Positions 1-8,819 of a stretch of DNA of 64,000 nt are shown here, in pieces; the stretch's first letter is position 1; each line of letters opens with the position of its first letter. Made by a program: the position numbers and the translations under genes. The DNA is taken from positions 62,001 to 126,000 of the forward strand of contig CAYMOS010000003.1 in the NCBI GenBank assembly GCA_964392265.1, given 5' to 3'. Source of the DNA: CALMAK01 sp964392265. Lineage in GTDB: Bacteria; Patescibacteriota; Saccharimonadia; Saccharimonadales; Saccharimonadaceae. The notes beneath the pieces were generated by a model. It was not told the DNA's origin. It did no database searches and was given only the letters and a program-made list of their open reading frames with translations.

Positions 1-27
1 ATTACTATACAATATCTAGCGAAATAA

Positions 28-55
28 AAAAATGCACCCGAGGGGGTGCATTTTT
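28..55 (-). terminator. Intrinsic terminator after the LPTTG surface protein gene
   Basis: An eight-base stem (ATGCACCC / GGGTGCAT, 32-39 with 44-51) is flanked by A and T runs, so on the minus strand it is followed by a T tract. It lies 17 bases beyond the stop of the surface protein gene. Positions 1-27 hold nothing else I can support. Confidence 0.85.
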
Positions 56-71
56 CTAAAACAGCCGATTG

Positions 72-1778
72 CTAGACAATGTTGCGGCGGCTCAGTGCGT
101 AGGCAACAGTTGTACCAACCAAGGCGCCAATGGCGACGATGTTCATCAGGGCGTCCTGAGTACCGGTTGTTGGTAATTCAGTTGGCGCATCTGGTGTTGG
201 CTTGGTAGGGACTTCCTTACAATCCTCAGGGTTCTTTGAGTGCTTAGCTGCATCAAACGTATCTTCTGGGATAGAGATGATTGTCTTGGATTTGAGGTCA
301 CACACTTTGATCGTTGGTACTTCTGGTGTTGGTGGTACCTCAACCGTAGCGTCGTCACAGTCATCAGGGGTGCCTGGGACGGCAGGGGCATCGACACACG
401 CGGTGTTCTTGATGCGACCTTCGACTTCTTTGGTTACCTTTGCGGTAATCGCGAAGTTGACACTTTCACCCACCTTAAGGCTAGGAATGGTGTAACTCCA
501 GCTATTATTAGCGATGGTGCCCTTGTCGGCGCTCAAGAACTGAACGTGCTGTGGTGCAGGGTCGGTCACCTTGACATCTTTTAGATCGGTTTCTCCCTTG
601 TTAGTTACCGTTAATTGGTAGACAAAGGTCTGGTTAAGAGCAACTTCCTTATGGTCTTGTCCATCAACTTTTTTGATGATGGTAACGCCAGGAACTTTTT
701 CTCGATCAATCTGGAAGGACTTCTCACATGTTGAGGCGGTTTTGTCGCCAACGCTCGTCTTGACTACTACCTTGGCCTTGTACGTGCCAGGGGTTTTGAT
801 TTCCGCTACAGTGCTTGCACTCGTCGTGGTGCTACTGACAGGTTGGGTATAAACAACTTTGCCGCTTGCGTCAGTGATTGTGAAGACGTATGAACTGATC
901 GTGGCGCCATTTGTTGCGCTAGCGCGGGCGTCAAGACGAACATTCGTACGTTGAGTGATCGTGGCGTTAAGATCTGTACATGCAGCCGCTGGTTCGGGAG
1001 CGACCGTCACAGTGACCTTACATTTTTCGCTCGTTGCATCGGGAAGGTTTGAGTGTACAGTAACAGTTGCAGTGTAGGTGCCAGCCTTAGCATAGGTGTG
1101 CTCGATCACGTTTCCTGCTTGTTTCTTCGTTGTACCGTCACCAAAGTTGAAGGTGTAAGCACTTATCTTTGCCCCATCCTTAGGAGTAGCAGAGGCAGTA
1201 AGACGGAAAGCGTTACGGCTGATTGGTGTAGCCTTCAGTGCATCACAAGTGATTGATGGTTTTGGCTGAGGTTTCGGAGGGGTTGCCTTGATAGGATTAC
1301 CGCAATCATGGAGAACGGCACCAAGAAAACGACCATCTTTATCAAGGAAAATGAAAGCAGATAGCTTACTTGACTTGAATGAGTCCTGGGTCGTGCCTTC
1401 ATAGTAGGTTGTGCCGTTATAGGTTTTCTTGACACGCTTTTCAGTACCTAATTTTGTGCGTCCTGCAGAAATAGCGTTTGTTGCAACAGTTTCGCTACCG
1501 ATTGTTACCCGACCATCTTTGTGAACGTATCCTTCTTTGATGGTTGCGTTATTAATGATATCGGTCGTAATTCCCATGCTGTTATAGATGTTCCTCAGAC
1601 CTTTTGTTGTGTCGTTCTTGTAAGCATCGCGCATTTCTTTGATGCTCCAGACGCCACATTTGGCGACAGCATTGGCTGAACAGTCTTTTGCTGCGGCCGG
1701 GTTGATTGCCTGATCGATAAAGGCTACACCTAAGGCGGTGGCGATAACGATGGCAGCTGATATGATAATTTTCTTCAT
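72..1778 (-). CDS. LPxTG-type surface protein with PKD and DUF11 domains
   Basis: A 568-residue secreted protein. Residues 1-30 look like a signal peptide (MKK, hydrophobic stretch, then PAAAKD). Residues about 31-170 form a cysteine-containing N-terminal region that I do not recognise. Two PKD-like beta domains follow (about 176-262, with FNFGDGT and HTYAKAGTYTATV, and about 264-360). A DUF11-type repeat spans about 362-485 (VTNKGETDLKDVKVTDPAP). The end has LPTTG, a hydrophobic segment and a short basic tail (SRRNIV), the layout of a sortase-anchored protein. No sortase is in the window. A strong promoter lies upstream and a terminator downstream, so it is monocistronic. An adhesive or host-contact role is inferred from architecture only. 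Confidence 0.85.
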   Translation of the reverse strand: MKKIIISAAIVIATALGVAFIDQAINPAAAKDCSANAVAKCGVWSIKEMRDAYKNDTTKGLRNIYNSMGITTDIINNATIKEGYVHKDGRVTIGSETVATNAISAGRTKLGTEKRVKKTYNGTTYYEGTTQDSFKSSKLSAFIFLDKDGRFLGAVLHDCGNPIKATPPKPQPKPSITCDALKATPISRNAFRLTASATPKDGAKISAYTFNFGDGTTKKQAGNVIEHTYAKAGTYTATVTVHSNLPDATSEKCKVTVTVAPEPAAACTDLNATITQRTNVRLDARASATNGATISSYVFTITDASGKVVYTQPVSSTTTSASTVAEIKTPGTYKAKVVVKTSVGDKTASTCEKSFQIDREKVPGVTIIKKVDGQDHKEVALNQTFVYQLTVTNKGETDLKDVKVTDPAPQHVQFLSADKGTIANNSWSYTIPSLKVGESVNFAITAKVTKEVEGRIKNTACVDAPAVPGTPDDCDDATVEVPPTPEVPTIKVCDLKSKTIISIPEDTFDAAKHSKNPEDCKEVPTKPTPDAPTELPTTGTQDALMNIVAIGALVGTTVAYALSRRNIV

Positions 1779-1821
1779 TACTCTTGCTCTCCTTCACCTC
1801 CCATTATTGGGATATAACTCC

Positions 1822-1850
1822 ATATTAGCATATTAATGATAAAATGTCAA
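1822..1850 (-). promoter_or_regulatory. Promoter of the surface protein gene
   Basis: On the minus strand TTGACA (1845-1850), 17-nt spacer, TAATAT (1822-1827) with TGC just upstream of the -10. A GGAGAG ribosome site follows near the ATG at 1778. This is close to the sigma-70 consensus. Confidence 0.8.
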
Positions 1851-1926
1851 TAATGTTGCTTATGTAAGTAAAACTTATGCTTATACAGGGGCGATTGACA
1901 GAGGAAAACGTGCTACACTGGGTAAC

Positions 1927-3129
1927 GTGAAGAGGCCTTTTTACTTTACTCTGAATACAAAACTAGCCGGTACTTATGCTCGAACGGGCGTGATAACAAC
2001 GCCCCACGGCCAGATTAAAACACCGGCTTTTATTCCGGTGGGTACCCAAGCCTCTCTAAAGGCGTTAACGCCAGAGCAATTGCTGTCCACTGGTGCGCAG
2101 GCCGTCCTTGCCAATGCCTATCATCTATATCTTCGTCCAGGGTATGACATTATTGACCGAGCTGGCGGATTACATGCCTTTATGAACTGGAAGGGTCCTA
2201 TATTTACCGATAGTGGTGGATTCCAGGTAATGAGCCTCGGGGTTGGGTTTAAAAAGGTTATCGATATGACGGGAGATACGGCCGAAAAACCCCTTGGAAA
2301 AAAGGAAAAGCTGGCCTGGATTGACGATGATGGTGTCAATTTCAAGTCGCATCTCGATGGAAGCACTCATCGATTAACCGCAGAAGTGTCGATGCAAATT
2401 CAGCATGGATTGGGCGCAGATATTATCTTTGCCTTTGACGAATTGACCACCCTGCATCATTCACGGGCGTACCAAGAGGAATCATTGGCGCGTCGGACGC
2501 ATCCATGGGCCCTCAGGAGCCTGGCCGAGCACAAACGGCTGACGGAGGAGCGCAGCCACCGTCCGTACCAGGCATTGTTTGGGGTGGTTCAAGGGGCGAA
2601 TTACGAAGATCTTCGTCGAGAATGCTCGCGATTTTTGGCGGCGCAAGATTTTGACGGCTTTGGGCTGGGCGGCGCCTTTACGAAGGAAGACATTGGTACG
2701 ATTACTGGTTGGATGGCCGAAGAGCTGCCCGAGGATAAGCCGCGGCACATGCTAGGTATTTCTGAACCAAACGACATATTTGACTGTATTGAGAATGGTG
2801 CCGACACCTTTGACTGTGTTTCTCCTGCCAGGGTGGCGCGCAACGGCGCATTATATACACCTGGTGGGCGCGTCAATATCACTAATCGCAAATATAAAGA
2901 GCAATTTACACCCCTGGTCGAAGATTGTACATGTTACACCTGTCAGAACTACACGGCCGCCTACCTCCATCATCTCTTTCGTGCTGGTGAAATGTTAGCA
3001 GCAACCCTCGCGACGATTCATAATGAACAATTTATCGTGGAACTGGTTGATGGTATCCGGGCCAGTATTGAAGACGGGTCTTTTTATCAGTATAAGCAGG
3101 CGTGGCTAGCCCGGTATTATAATAACTAG
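1927..3129 (+). CDS. tgt: Queuine tRNA-ribosyltransferase (tRNA-guanine transglycosylase)
   Basis: Exchanges guanine 34 for a queuosine precursor in tRNAs with GUN anticodons. The 400-residue protein has the family's base-binding loop TDSGGFQVMSL near residue 95 and DCVSPARVARNG near residue 295, the region of the catalytic aspartate. The zinc site CTCYTC is near residue 335 with the downstream histidines (YLHHLFRAGE). The start is GTG at 1927 and no Shine-Dalgarno is seen; a -10-like TACACT preceded by TG lies 8 bases upstream, so the mRNA may be nearly leaderless. No other queuosine genes are in the window, which suggests the base is salvaged or made elsewhere. Confidence 0.95.
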   Translation: MKRPFYFTLNTKLAGTYARTGVITTPHGQIKTPAFIPVGTQASLKALTPEQLLSTGAQAVLANAYHLYLRPGYDIIDRAGGLHAFMNWKGPIFTDSGGFQVMSLGVGFKKVIDMTGDTAEKPLGKKEKLAWIDDDGVNFKSHLDGSTHRLTAEVSMQIQHGLGADIIFAFDELTTLHHSRAYQEESLARRTHPWALRSLAEHKRLTEERSHRPYQALFGVVQGANYEDLRRECSRFLAAQDFDGFGLGGAFTKEDIGTITGWMAEELPEDKPRHMLGISEPNDIFDCIENGADTFDCVSPARVARNGALYTPGGRVNITNRKYKEQFTPLVEDCTCYTCQNYTAAYLHHLFRAGEMLAATLATIHNEQFIVELVDGIRASIEDGSFYQYKQAWLARYYNN

Positions 3130-3138
3130 GATCGAAAC

Positions 3139-3192
3139 AGCCCGTCGCCCTGGTGTGGGAAACGGGATGTCTCGACCAGCGGGCGACGGGCT
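3139..3192. terminator. Long GC-rich hairpin between convergent genes
   Basis: A perfect 12-bp stem (AGCCCGTCGCCC, 3139-3150, with 3181-3192) closes a 30-nt loop that contains a further TGGT/ACCA pairing. It begins exactly at the stop codon of the small minus-strand gene and lies 9 bases after tgt. The T tract is weak on both strands, so termination is likely but not certain. Confidence 0.6.
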
Positions 3193-3404
3193 CAGAGTAG
3201 AACGAGCACTTCTTGCTTACCTTCGTCTTTATTGACGAACTCGACGGTGTAGCCGGCTCGGATCTTGTTGACGACTTCGAAATAGAGAGCAAACGCTCGA
3301 CGAGTGGCTTCCGTGCGGTCGATACCTTTGACGGCGATGAGGTGTTCGATTTGTCGGGTCGTCTCCTCGTCGATGTTTACTCCCAGGCGATTTATGATGT
3401 ACAT
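3192..3404 (-). CDS. Small ribbon-helix-helix-like protein
   Basis: A 70-residue protein with a short beta-like start (YIINRLGVNID) and two predicted helices (EETTRQIEHLIAVKG, RTEATRRAFALYFEVV), which resembles the RHH/CopG class of small DNA-binding proteins. The C-terminal part (YTVEFVNKDEGKQEVLVLL) is beta-rich. I chose the ATG at 3404 because GAAGGA lies six bases upstream; another ATG at 3410 abuts that site. It has its own promoter and no toxin-like neighbour, so an orphan regulator or antitoxin-like role are both possible. Family membership is an inference. Confidence 0.65.
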   Translation of the reverse strand: MYIINRLGVNIDEETTRQIEHLIAVKGIDRTEATRRAFALYFEVVNKIRAGYTVEFVNKDEGKQEVLVLL

Positions 3405-3459
3405 CAGCATTCCTTCGATTCGGCGTGTCTTCCCTGATGAAGAGACGTTCTAGGATGTA

Positions 3460-3488
3460 TTTATACCACAGGTATGATTATTATGCAA
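3460..3488 (-). promoter_or_regulatory. Promoter of the small RHH-like gene
   Basis: On the minus strand TTGCAT (3483-3488), 17-nt spacer, TATAAA (3460-3465). Confidence 0.65.
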
Positions 3489-3602
3489 AAATATTCTTAT
3501 CTTATACCTGTCGTTCACGACACTTGATTATTGTCATTTATGATGCCGTAGATGTTGATCATATAGGAGAACTATACCTCCTACCTGTGCTACAATGGCA
3601 AC

Positions 3603-4739
3603 ATGAAAGTACGTATAGATATAGACACACGAACATTCGTCCGTTTTTGGTTGGTGATGATTGGCTTTGCTTTGGCGGGGGTTGCCTTGTATAGCGCGAG
3701 GACCGCACTTATTATCCTTGGTACGTCATTTTTCTTGGCAATGGCACTGAATGTGCCGGTTGCGTGGTTGTCGCGCCGGTTGCCTGGTAAGAGTCGTGTC
3801 GGGGCTACAGCGTTGTCGTATTTGGCGGTTGTGGCGATCTTGATTGGGGTCGTAGCCTTCGTGATTCCACCTATCGTCCAGCAAACAGCCAAGTTTGCCC
3901 AAAACATTCCAACGATGGTTGAGACGATCACAACCCAATGGCAGGGGGTTGGTGGCTTTATCGAGGAATATCACCTTCAGGAGCAAGTTGATACGGCGAT
4001 GGAATCAATCAAAAACAACGCTTCATCATGGGCGGCCGGGATTGGTCAAGGCCTCGTAAGCGGGGTTGGTTCATTCTTTGGCTTTATTACAGCGGCCATT
4101 TTGGTGCTCGTCCTTACCTTCCTGATGCTTGTCGAGGGGCCAATGTGGCGCCAACGTTGGTTTGGTATTTACCAGGACCAGGGGCGCATGGAGCGCCATA
4201 AGATGCTCGTTGATCGGATGTATGGCGTGGTAACAGGATACGTTACAGGCCAATTGACTGTTTCGGCGATTGGTGCAGCGTTTGCGGCATTGGCAGTGTT
4301 TATCCTGAGCATTTTTATCGCTGAGATTCCTGCAAACTTGGCGATGCCAACTGCGGCGATTACGTTTGTATTGTCACTCATCCCGATGTTTGGTGCGATG
4401 ATTGGTGGTACAATCATCACGCTGCTACTTCTCTTTAATAGCTTGCCTGCGGGTATTATTTATGCAGTGTTCTTTATTGTGTATCAGCAGGTGGAGAATA
4501 ACTTCATTTCACCGCACATCCAAGCGAAGAAAATTGAATTGTCTGCCCTCGCAGTGCTTGCCTCGGTGACGATTGGTATCTATGTCTTTGGCGTGGTTGG
4601 CGGTATTATCGCTATCCCAATTGCTGGTTGTGTGCGAGTCCTTTTGGAGTATTACCTTGCCAAGGCACGTGACAAGCGTGAACAAAGCAAAAAGCCTTTG
4701 GCGAAATTAGTGAAAAAACTTCAAGGCGACGAGGCTTAG
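3603..4739 (+). CDS. AI-2E family (UPF0118) transporter permease
   Basis: A 378-residue polytopic membrane protein. It has two N-terminal membrane segments, a long extracytoplasmic region (about 90-150) and a cluster of C-terminal membrane segments with the family's conserved region (LSLIPMFGAMIGG near 260, YQQVENNFISPHIQ near 298, GVVGGIIAIPIAG near 335). This is the AI-2E/PerM family of small-molecule or ion exporters; the substrate cannot be read from sequence. The TACAAT -10 box at 3591-3596 is only six bases from the ATG, which implies a leaderless mRNA. Its stop interlocks with that of cysS on the other strand (shared TTAG). Confidence 0.88.
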   Translation: MKVRIDIDTRTFVRFWLVMIGFALAGVALYSARTALIILGTSFFLAMALNVPVAWLSRRLPGKSRVGATALSYLAVVAILIGVVAFVIPPIVQQTAKFAQNIPTMVETITTQWQGVGGFIEEYHLQEQVDTAMESIKNNASSWAAGIGQGLVSGVGSFFGFITAAILVLVLTFLMLVEGPMWRQRWFGIYQDQGRMERHKMLVDRMYGVVTGYVTGQLTVSAIGAAFAALAVFILSIFIAEIPANLAMPTAAITFVLSLIPMFGAMIGGTIITLLLLFNSLPAGIIYAVFFIVYQQVENNFISPHIQAKKIELSALAVLASVTIGIYVFGVVGGIIAIPIAGCVRVLLEYYLAKARDKREQSKKPLAKLVKKLQGDEA

Positions 4740-6190
4740 GCGTACGCCCAAATCGTTCCATGTGCGGTATCGCGAACAGCGATACCGTATTCTTGTTTGA
4801 GGGTGTCACGCAGTGTGTCAGATTGCTGCCAATCTTTGGCGTCCCGTGCTCTTTCGCGCTGAATAATAAGTTGTTTTGCCTCGTCTGATATATCGGGCGT
4901 TGTGCCAAGTAGGTCGAGGCCAAGTAGCTCATCAATGCCTTCGAGGAGGCCGACAAAGGCTGTTCGGTTGATCTGGTCAATGTCGCCCAGTGGTAAGGCG
5001 TCAAAGGCCTCGTCGATCAGCATGAGGGCGGTCGGCGTATCAAGGTTGCTATTGAGGGCTTCAACGATAGCTTGTCGGGTAGCATAAGGGGCTACCTCGC
5101 GGTCCCGGTGTGTCTCTAATGTATCGTGAATCTGGTGGCGCAGGACGGCAATATCTCGCCAGTGTGCGAGGCGCGCCTTGGCGGCGGCAAGGTTTTCAAA
5201 TGTAAAGTTACCTTCGTTTTGATAATGGCTTTGCAAGACGAACAAGCGGTAATCTAGTGGCGAATAACCGCGATCTTCAATATCATCCAGTGTATATCCA
5301 TTACCAAGGCTTTTGCTGATTTTTGTGCCGTCAACTTTGAGGTGATTGTTATGGAGCCAGTAATTGCTAAACCTGACACCGCTCGCGCTTTCCGATTGGG
5401 CGATCTCATTGGTGTGGTGAACAGGAATATGATCAATGCCACCAGTGTGGATATCAAGGGTGTTACCGAGAATGTTCATGGCCATAGCCGAGCATTCAAG
5501 GTGCCAGCCCGGAAATCCCATGACAGGACTGCCCCCCGAAGGGGTAGTAAGAAGGTCTGCAGGGGTCTCCCATTCCATATCACGTTGTCCATCTGCGGGG
5601 CTGAATTTCCAAAGGGCAAAATCACTGGCATTTCGTTTTTCTTCATTAAAGGTGACGCGGGCACCAGCTTGCTGGGCAGCAAGGTCAAGGTGGGCAAAAT
5701 TGGCATAGGTTGGAAATTTAGCGGTATCAAAGTAAATGCCATCAGCGATTTGATAGGTGTACCCCTTCTCTTTTAACGCCCGGACCAGCGCCAGCTGTTC
5801 CTCGATATAGTCGGTTGCCTTGGTAATATGCTGTGGCGTGATGAGATTAAGGCGTTTCATGCTTGTCAGGAAGTCATTACCATAGAACTCGGCGACTTCC
5901 CAGGCAGTCTTGCCTTCTCGACGGGCACCTTTTTGCATCTTGTCCTCGCCTTCGTCCTCGTCGCTGACCAGGTGGCCAACATCAGTGATATTCATGACTC
6001 GTTCTGGCGTGTATCCGTTTGCTATCAGCGTGCGGACGAGGGTGTCCCAGTAAATGTACGCTGCCCAGTTACCAACATGAAGGTAGCTGTAGACGGTAGG
6101 ACCACAAGTGTATAACGTCACGCGATCAGAGGCGATCGGCGTGAATGTATCGAGCTGTTTTGTGAGAGTATTATGCAGTTTGAGCGTCAT
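4736..6190 (-). CDS. cysS: Cysteine--tRNA ligase
   Basis: Class I aminoacyl-tRNA synthetase charging tRNA-Cys; 484 residues, normal length. Seen: zinc/cysteine-site start YTCGPTVYSYLHVGN (HVGN is the HIGH motif), FPGWHLECSAMA and HTGGIDHIPVHHTNEIAQ (zinc ligands), and KISKSLGN (KMSKS motif) near residue 290. The C-terminal helical domain ends in VRDTAHGTIWAYA. The start at 6190 lies inside the end of the upstream DHH gene (20-nt overlap), so the two are co-transcribed and probably translationally coupled. Confidence 0.96.
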   Translation of the reverse strand: MTLKLHNTLTKQLDTFTPIASDRVTLYTCGPTVYSYLHVGNWAAYIYWDTLVRTLIANGYTPERVMNITDVGHLVSDEDEGEDKMQKGARREGKTAWEVAEFYGNDFLTSMKRLNLITPQHITKATDYIEEQLALVRALKEKGYTYQIADGIYFDTAKFPTYANFAHLDLAAQQAGARVTFNEEKRNASDFALWKFSPADGQRDMEWETPADLLTTPSGGSPVMGFPGWHLECSAMAMNILGNTLDIHTGGIDHIPVHHTNEIAQSESASGVRFSNYWLHNNHLKVDGTKISKSLGNGYTLDDIEDRGYSPLDYRLFVLQSHYQNEGNFTFENLAAAKARLAHWRDIAVLRHQIHDTLETHRDREVAPYATRQAIVEALNSNLDTPTALMLIDEAFDALPLGDIDQINRTAFVGLLEGIDELLGLDLLGTTPDISDEAKQLIIQRERARDAKDWQQSDTLRDTLKQEYGIAVRDTAHGTIWAYA

Positions 6191-7160
6191 AATTTCGCAA
6201 TGCCTTATCTGTTGCGGTTACTAATTCTTCAATTACTTGATCGTAGCCCTCATAGACACGAAAGCCGGCTGCGTATGGGTGTCCGCCACCGCCAAAGTAA
6301 CCGGCAATTTGTTCGGCAACTGGCGCATTTGTCAGTAATTTACCAGTTAATTTACCATCGGGATATGTTTTGATCGCAATAGCTACTTGCACATCTTCGA
6401 CAAGACGCATTTCGTCCAGGACGAGAACGCTCGGGTTATATTTATCACTATAGGCCTGAATGTCTTCGAATGGAATATGGACGAGTGCCAAGGCACCCTC
6501 AAGAAGGTATTCAATCCGTTGGATCAGTTCGCCTTTGTAGGTCAATATCTCTGGTGCTTTTTTCATAAACTCGCGTCGTCGCTCTTCGATGGCGCCATTA
6601 CTGGCACCGAGCTCGGTCAGCTTACCTGCAACAAAGAAACTTTCGGCAGTCGTGGTCGGCGTGGTTAGGCCACGACTATCGCTCATCAGTGCAACCATGA
6701 TATTTTCAGCTGCCTGCGCATTAATACTCCAGCCTGCATGGATTGCAAGATCGTAAATAACATGACTTGTTGAGACGGCCGTTGCCGTTAGTGGAGTGTG
6801 ATCAAATGAAAGCGTCGATGCTGTCAGGTGATGATCAATCACCAGGGCGGGATGTGATTCAAGAAAATGCCTGACACCAGGCGTCTCAAGGACTTTAGAT
6901 AACAAGACATCAGCGGTGGTATCGACGATAATGGCGAGGTCTGCGGCCACGTCAAAATCTGTCACTACCCTGTCCCATCCGTTGATATAGCGCAGGTATT
7001 TCGGAATTTCCACTGGACAATACAAAACAACGTTTTTAGCGAGGTCGCCCAGGATTTCTTCTAACGCCAGTGAACTACCCAATGAGTCGCCATCGGGGTT
7101 CTCGGCTTGGATGACAATAATTTTCTTTGCGTCTTCAATCAGTTGTTGGGCTTCATTCAT
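6171..7160 (-). CDS. DHH/DHHA1 phosphoesterase (NrnA-like)
   Basis: A 329-residue bifunctional-oligoribonuclease/pAp-phosphatase-type protein. The DHH domain has NPDGDSLGSS near residue 20, a further metal aspartate region (DTTADVL near 95) and VIDHHLT near 125. The DHHA1 domain has the terminal glycine motif GGGGHPYAAGF near 300. The family degrades short oligonucleotides (nanoRNA), pAp or cyclic dinucleotides; which one is not decidable here. A TATAAT at 7170-7175 sits nine bases before the ATG, giving a nearly leaderless mRNA that continues into cysS. Confidence 0.9.
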   Translation of the reverse strand: MNEAQQLIEDAKKIIVIQAENPDGDSLGSSLALEEILGDLAKNVVLYCPVEIPKYLRYINGWDRVVTDFDVAADLAIIVDTTADVLLSKVLETPGVRHFLESHPALVIDHHLTASTLSFDHTPLTATAVSTSHVIYDLAIHAGWSINAQAAENIMVALMSDSRGLTTPTTTAESFFVAGKLTELGASNGAIEERRREFMKKAPEILTYKGELIQRIEYLLEGALALVHIPFEDIQAYSDKYNPSVLVLDEMRLVEDVQVAIAIKTYPDGKLTGKLLTNAPVAEQIAGYFGGGGHPYAAGFRVYEGYDQVIEELVTATDKALRNYDAQTA

Positions 7161-7232
7161 TCTTGCGCTATTATAACACCGTATCGCTGTGTCAGGAAGG
7201 AGTGACCCCTCTGTTTATGCAAGCAATAGGAG

Positions 7233-7826
7233 CTAGCGGGACTGAGCGGCCAACGCATCTGAGTATGAGGCAATCCATATTGCCATCAGACGGTCAAACT
7301 CGGCACGCATTGGTACTGAAACCTTTTCTGCCTGCTGATGGAGCATATCGGTGACTTGCTCTAGGGTGCGGTGGTATTCAAGGTAGGGTCGCCAGTTATC
7401 AAGAGAGCCCTGTATGTAAGCTTGGATTTTGTCGCACGTCCAGACAAAACGTGCCTCCTCGTCGGACAGGTGCTGATAATTATGTAAGTGAGCAATAAGG
7501 TCGGTGTCGTGTGCGAATTCATCAGTCAGTCGTCTCAGGGCATGTGCTTCATCAATCTCTTTTTGTTTACGTGCTTCGGCGCTGGCGTGTGTGGCAACGT
7601 CGCCAGCGTAGACTTCGACAAGATCGTGGATGAGGGCATATTTAAAGATTTTCACCTCTGACAGGTGGGATAAGTGTAGTTTTGCATGATAGTGCCAACA
7701 AATCATGGCAACACTCAGGGAATGAGATGCATCATCTTCGTGACGATCAGTATTGGATATATAATGCCGACGCTCAAGCGTGGTATATGAATTGAGAATT
7801 GATTGAAGTTGGTGGAGGTGTTCCAT
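7233..7826 (-). CDS. HD-domain hydrolase (YfbR/HD_3-like)
   Basis: A 197-residue metal-dependent phosphohydrolase. The HD signature residues are visible in order: an early histidine (DDASHSLSVA), ALIHDLVE near residue 68, and the distal aspartate in WTCDKIQAY near residue 130. The closest functional model is the YfbR-type 5'-deoxynucleotidase/HD_3 group, but substrate is unproven. It lies 21 bases downstream of recR, so recR, ybaB and this gene probably share a transcript. Confidence 0.8.
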   Translation of the reverse strand: MEHLHQLQSILNSYTTLERRHYISNTDRHEDDASHSLSVAMICWHYHAKLHLSHLSEVKIFKYALIHDLVEVYAGDVATHASAEARKQKEIDEAHALRRLTDEFAHDTDLIAHLHNYQHLSDEEARFVWTCDKIQAYIQGSLDNWRPYLEYHRTLEQVTDMLHQQAEKVSVPMRAEFDRLMAIWIASYSDALAAQSR

Positions 7827-7847
7827 AAGTCTCTTCTCTCTTCCGTG

Positions 7848-8462
7848 TTAGAGCGCCCGACGACCTTCGAGGGCATGACTGAGGGTGATTTGATCGGCGT
7901 ATTCCAGGTCAACACCGACAGGAATACCACGTGCGAGACGGCTCATTGCGATATCGACATCCTTATCTTTGAGGTATCGTTGCAGGAATAACGCTGTTGA
8001 TTCGCCCTCGACGCTAGCATTGGTGGCGATGATCAGTTCTTCAACGGCATCTTTTTTGATGCGGTCGAGTAGCTCTGGAATATGCAGCTGTTCTGGGCCA
8101 ACACCGTCAATCGGAGAGATCGCCCCACCGAGGACATGATAGGTCCCTTTGAATTGTCCGGTGCGTTCTAGGGCGATAATATCAAGCGGTTCTTCGACGA
8201 CCGCTATAAGGGTCTTATCTCGTGTCGGGTCACTATAGAGGGGTGATACTTCTTCGTCAGGGTTAATTAACGCAAAGGTAATCGGACAATGAGCGACACC
8301 ATCTTGCAATGAACTGATGGCTGTCGCTAGCTTTTGGTTCGTTTGGCGTTGGGCGCGCAACAAGAAATAGGCATACCGTTCGGCGGTACGTGCACCGACG
8401 CCTGGCAATTTACCTAACTCATCAATCGCGTCAAGAAGCGCTTTTGGCAGTAGCTGCGCCAC
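7848..8462 (-). CDS. recR: Recombination mediator protein RecR
   Basis: Helps load RecA at gaps with RecF/RecO. The 204-residue protein has the N-terminal helix-hairpin-helix (LGKLPGVGARTAERYAYFLL) and the Toprim domain (TLIAVVEEPLDIIALERT; VLGGAISPIDGVGPEQL; IATNASVEGESTALFL). The zinc-finger region between them is eroded: only one of the usual four cysteines remains (AHCPITFALINPDEEVSPLYSDPTRD). The surrounding residues and spacing are kept, so the domain probably folds without zinc. It follows ybaB by eight bases, the common ybaB-recR pair. Confidence 0.93.
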   Translation of the reverse strand: MAQLLPKALLDAIDELGKLPGVGARTAERYAYFLLRAQRQTNQKLATAISSLQDGVAHCPITFALINPDEEVSPLYSDPTRDKTLIAVVEEPLDIIALERTGQFKGTYHVLGGAISPIDGVGPEQLHIPELLDRIKKDAVEELIIATNASVEGESTALFLQRYLKDKDVDIAMSRLARGIPVGVDLEYADQITLSHALEGRRAL

Positions 8463-8470
8463 AAATTCCC

Positions 8471-8761
8471 CTAGAGACCTAGGTTGCCCAGGCCACCCAT
8501 GAGGGGTTTCATTTTTTCGGCAGCGACTTCTTGTGCTTTTGCAAGACCGTCGCGTACGGCGATTTCAATCCAGTGTTCAAGTTCTTCCATATCTTCAAAA
8601 TCAATTAACTCGGGGTTGAGCTTGACACTCTTGATCTTTAATTCACCGGTAATCTGCACGGTTACAGCGCCATCACCTGCTACTACTTCAATAATTTCCT
8701 TTTTTAGGTCCTTTTGGGCTTTTTGCAACTTAGCCAGCATCTTTACTTGGTCAAACGCCAT
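8471..8761 (-). CDS. ybaB: YbaB/EbfC family nucleoid-associated protein
   Basis: A 96-residue DNA-binding protein with the family's helical start (MAFDQVKMLAKLQKAQKDLKK), the central beta region (VTVQITGELKIKSVKLNPELI) and a C-terminal helix. It forms dimers that bind and bridge DNA. It has a GGAGAG ribosome site and a TATAAT at 8800-8805. The pairing with recR is conserved in bacteria. Confidence 0.92.
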   Translation of the reverse strand: MAFDQVKMLAKLQKAQKDLKKEIIEVVAGDGAVTVQITGELKIKSVKLNPELIDFEDMEELEHWIEIAVRDGLAKAQEVAAEKMKPLMGGLGNLGL

Positions 8762-8819
8762 GTCTACTCTCCTCTATTGGTACAATTTCAATAGAATCTA
8801 TTATACCACCTTCTCCCCG

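Noticed and set aside
3192..3404. Toxin-antitoxin module around the small RHH-like gene
   Set aside because: No toxin gene is adjacent; neighbours are tgt and a permease with their own promoters.
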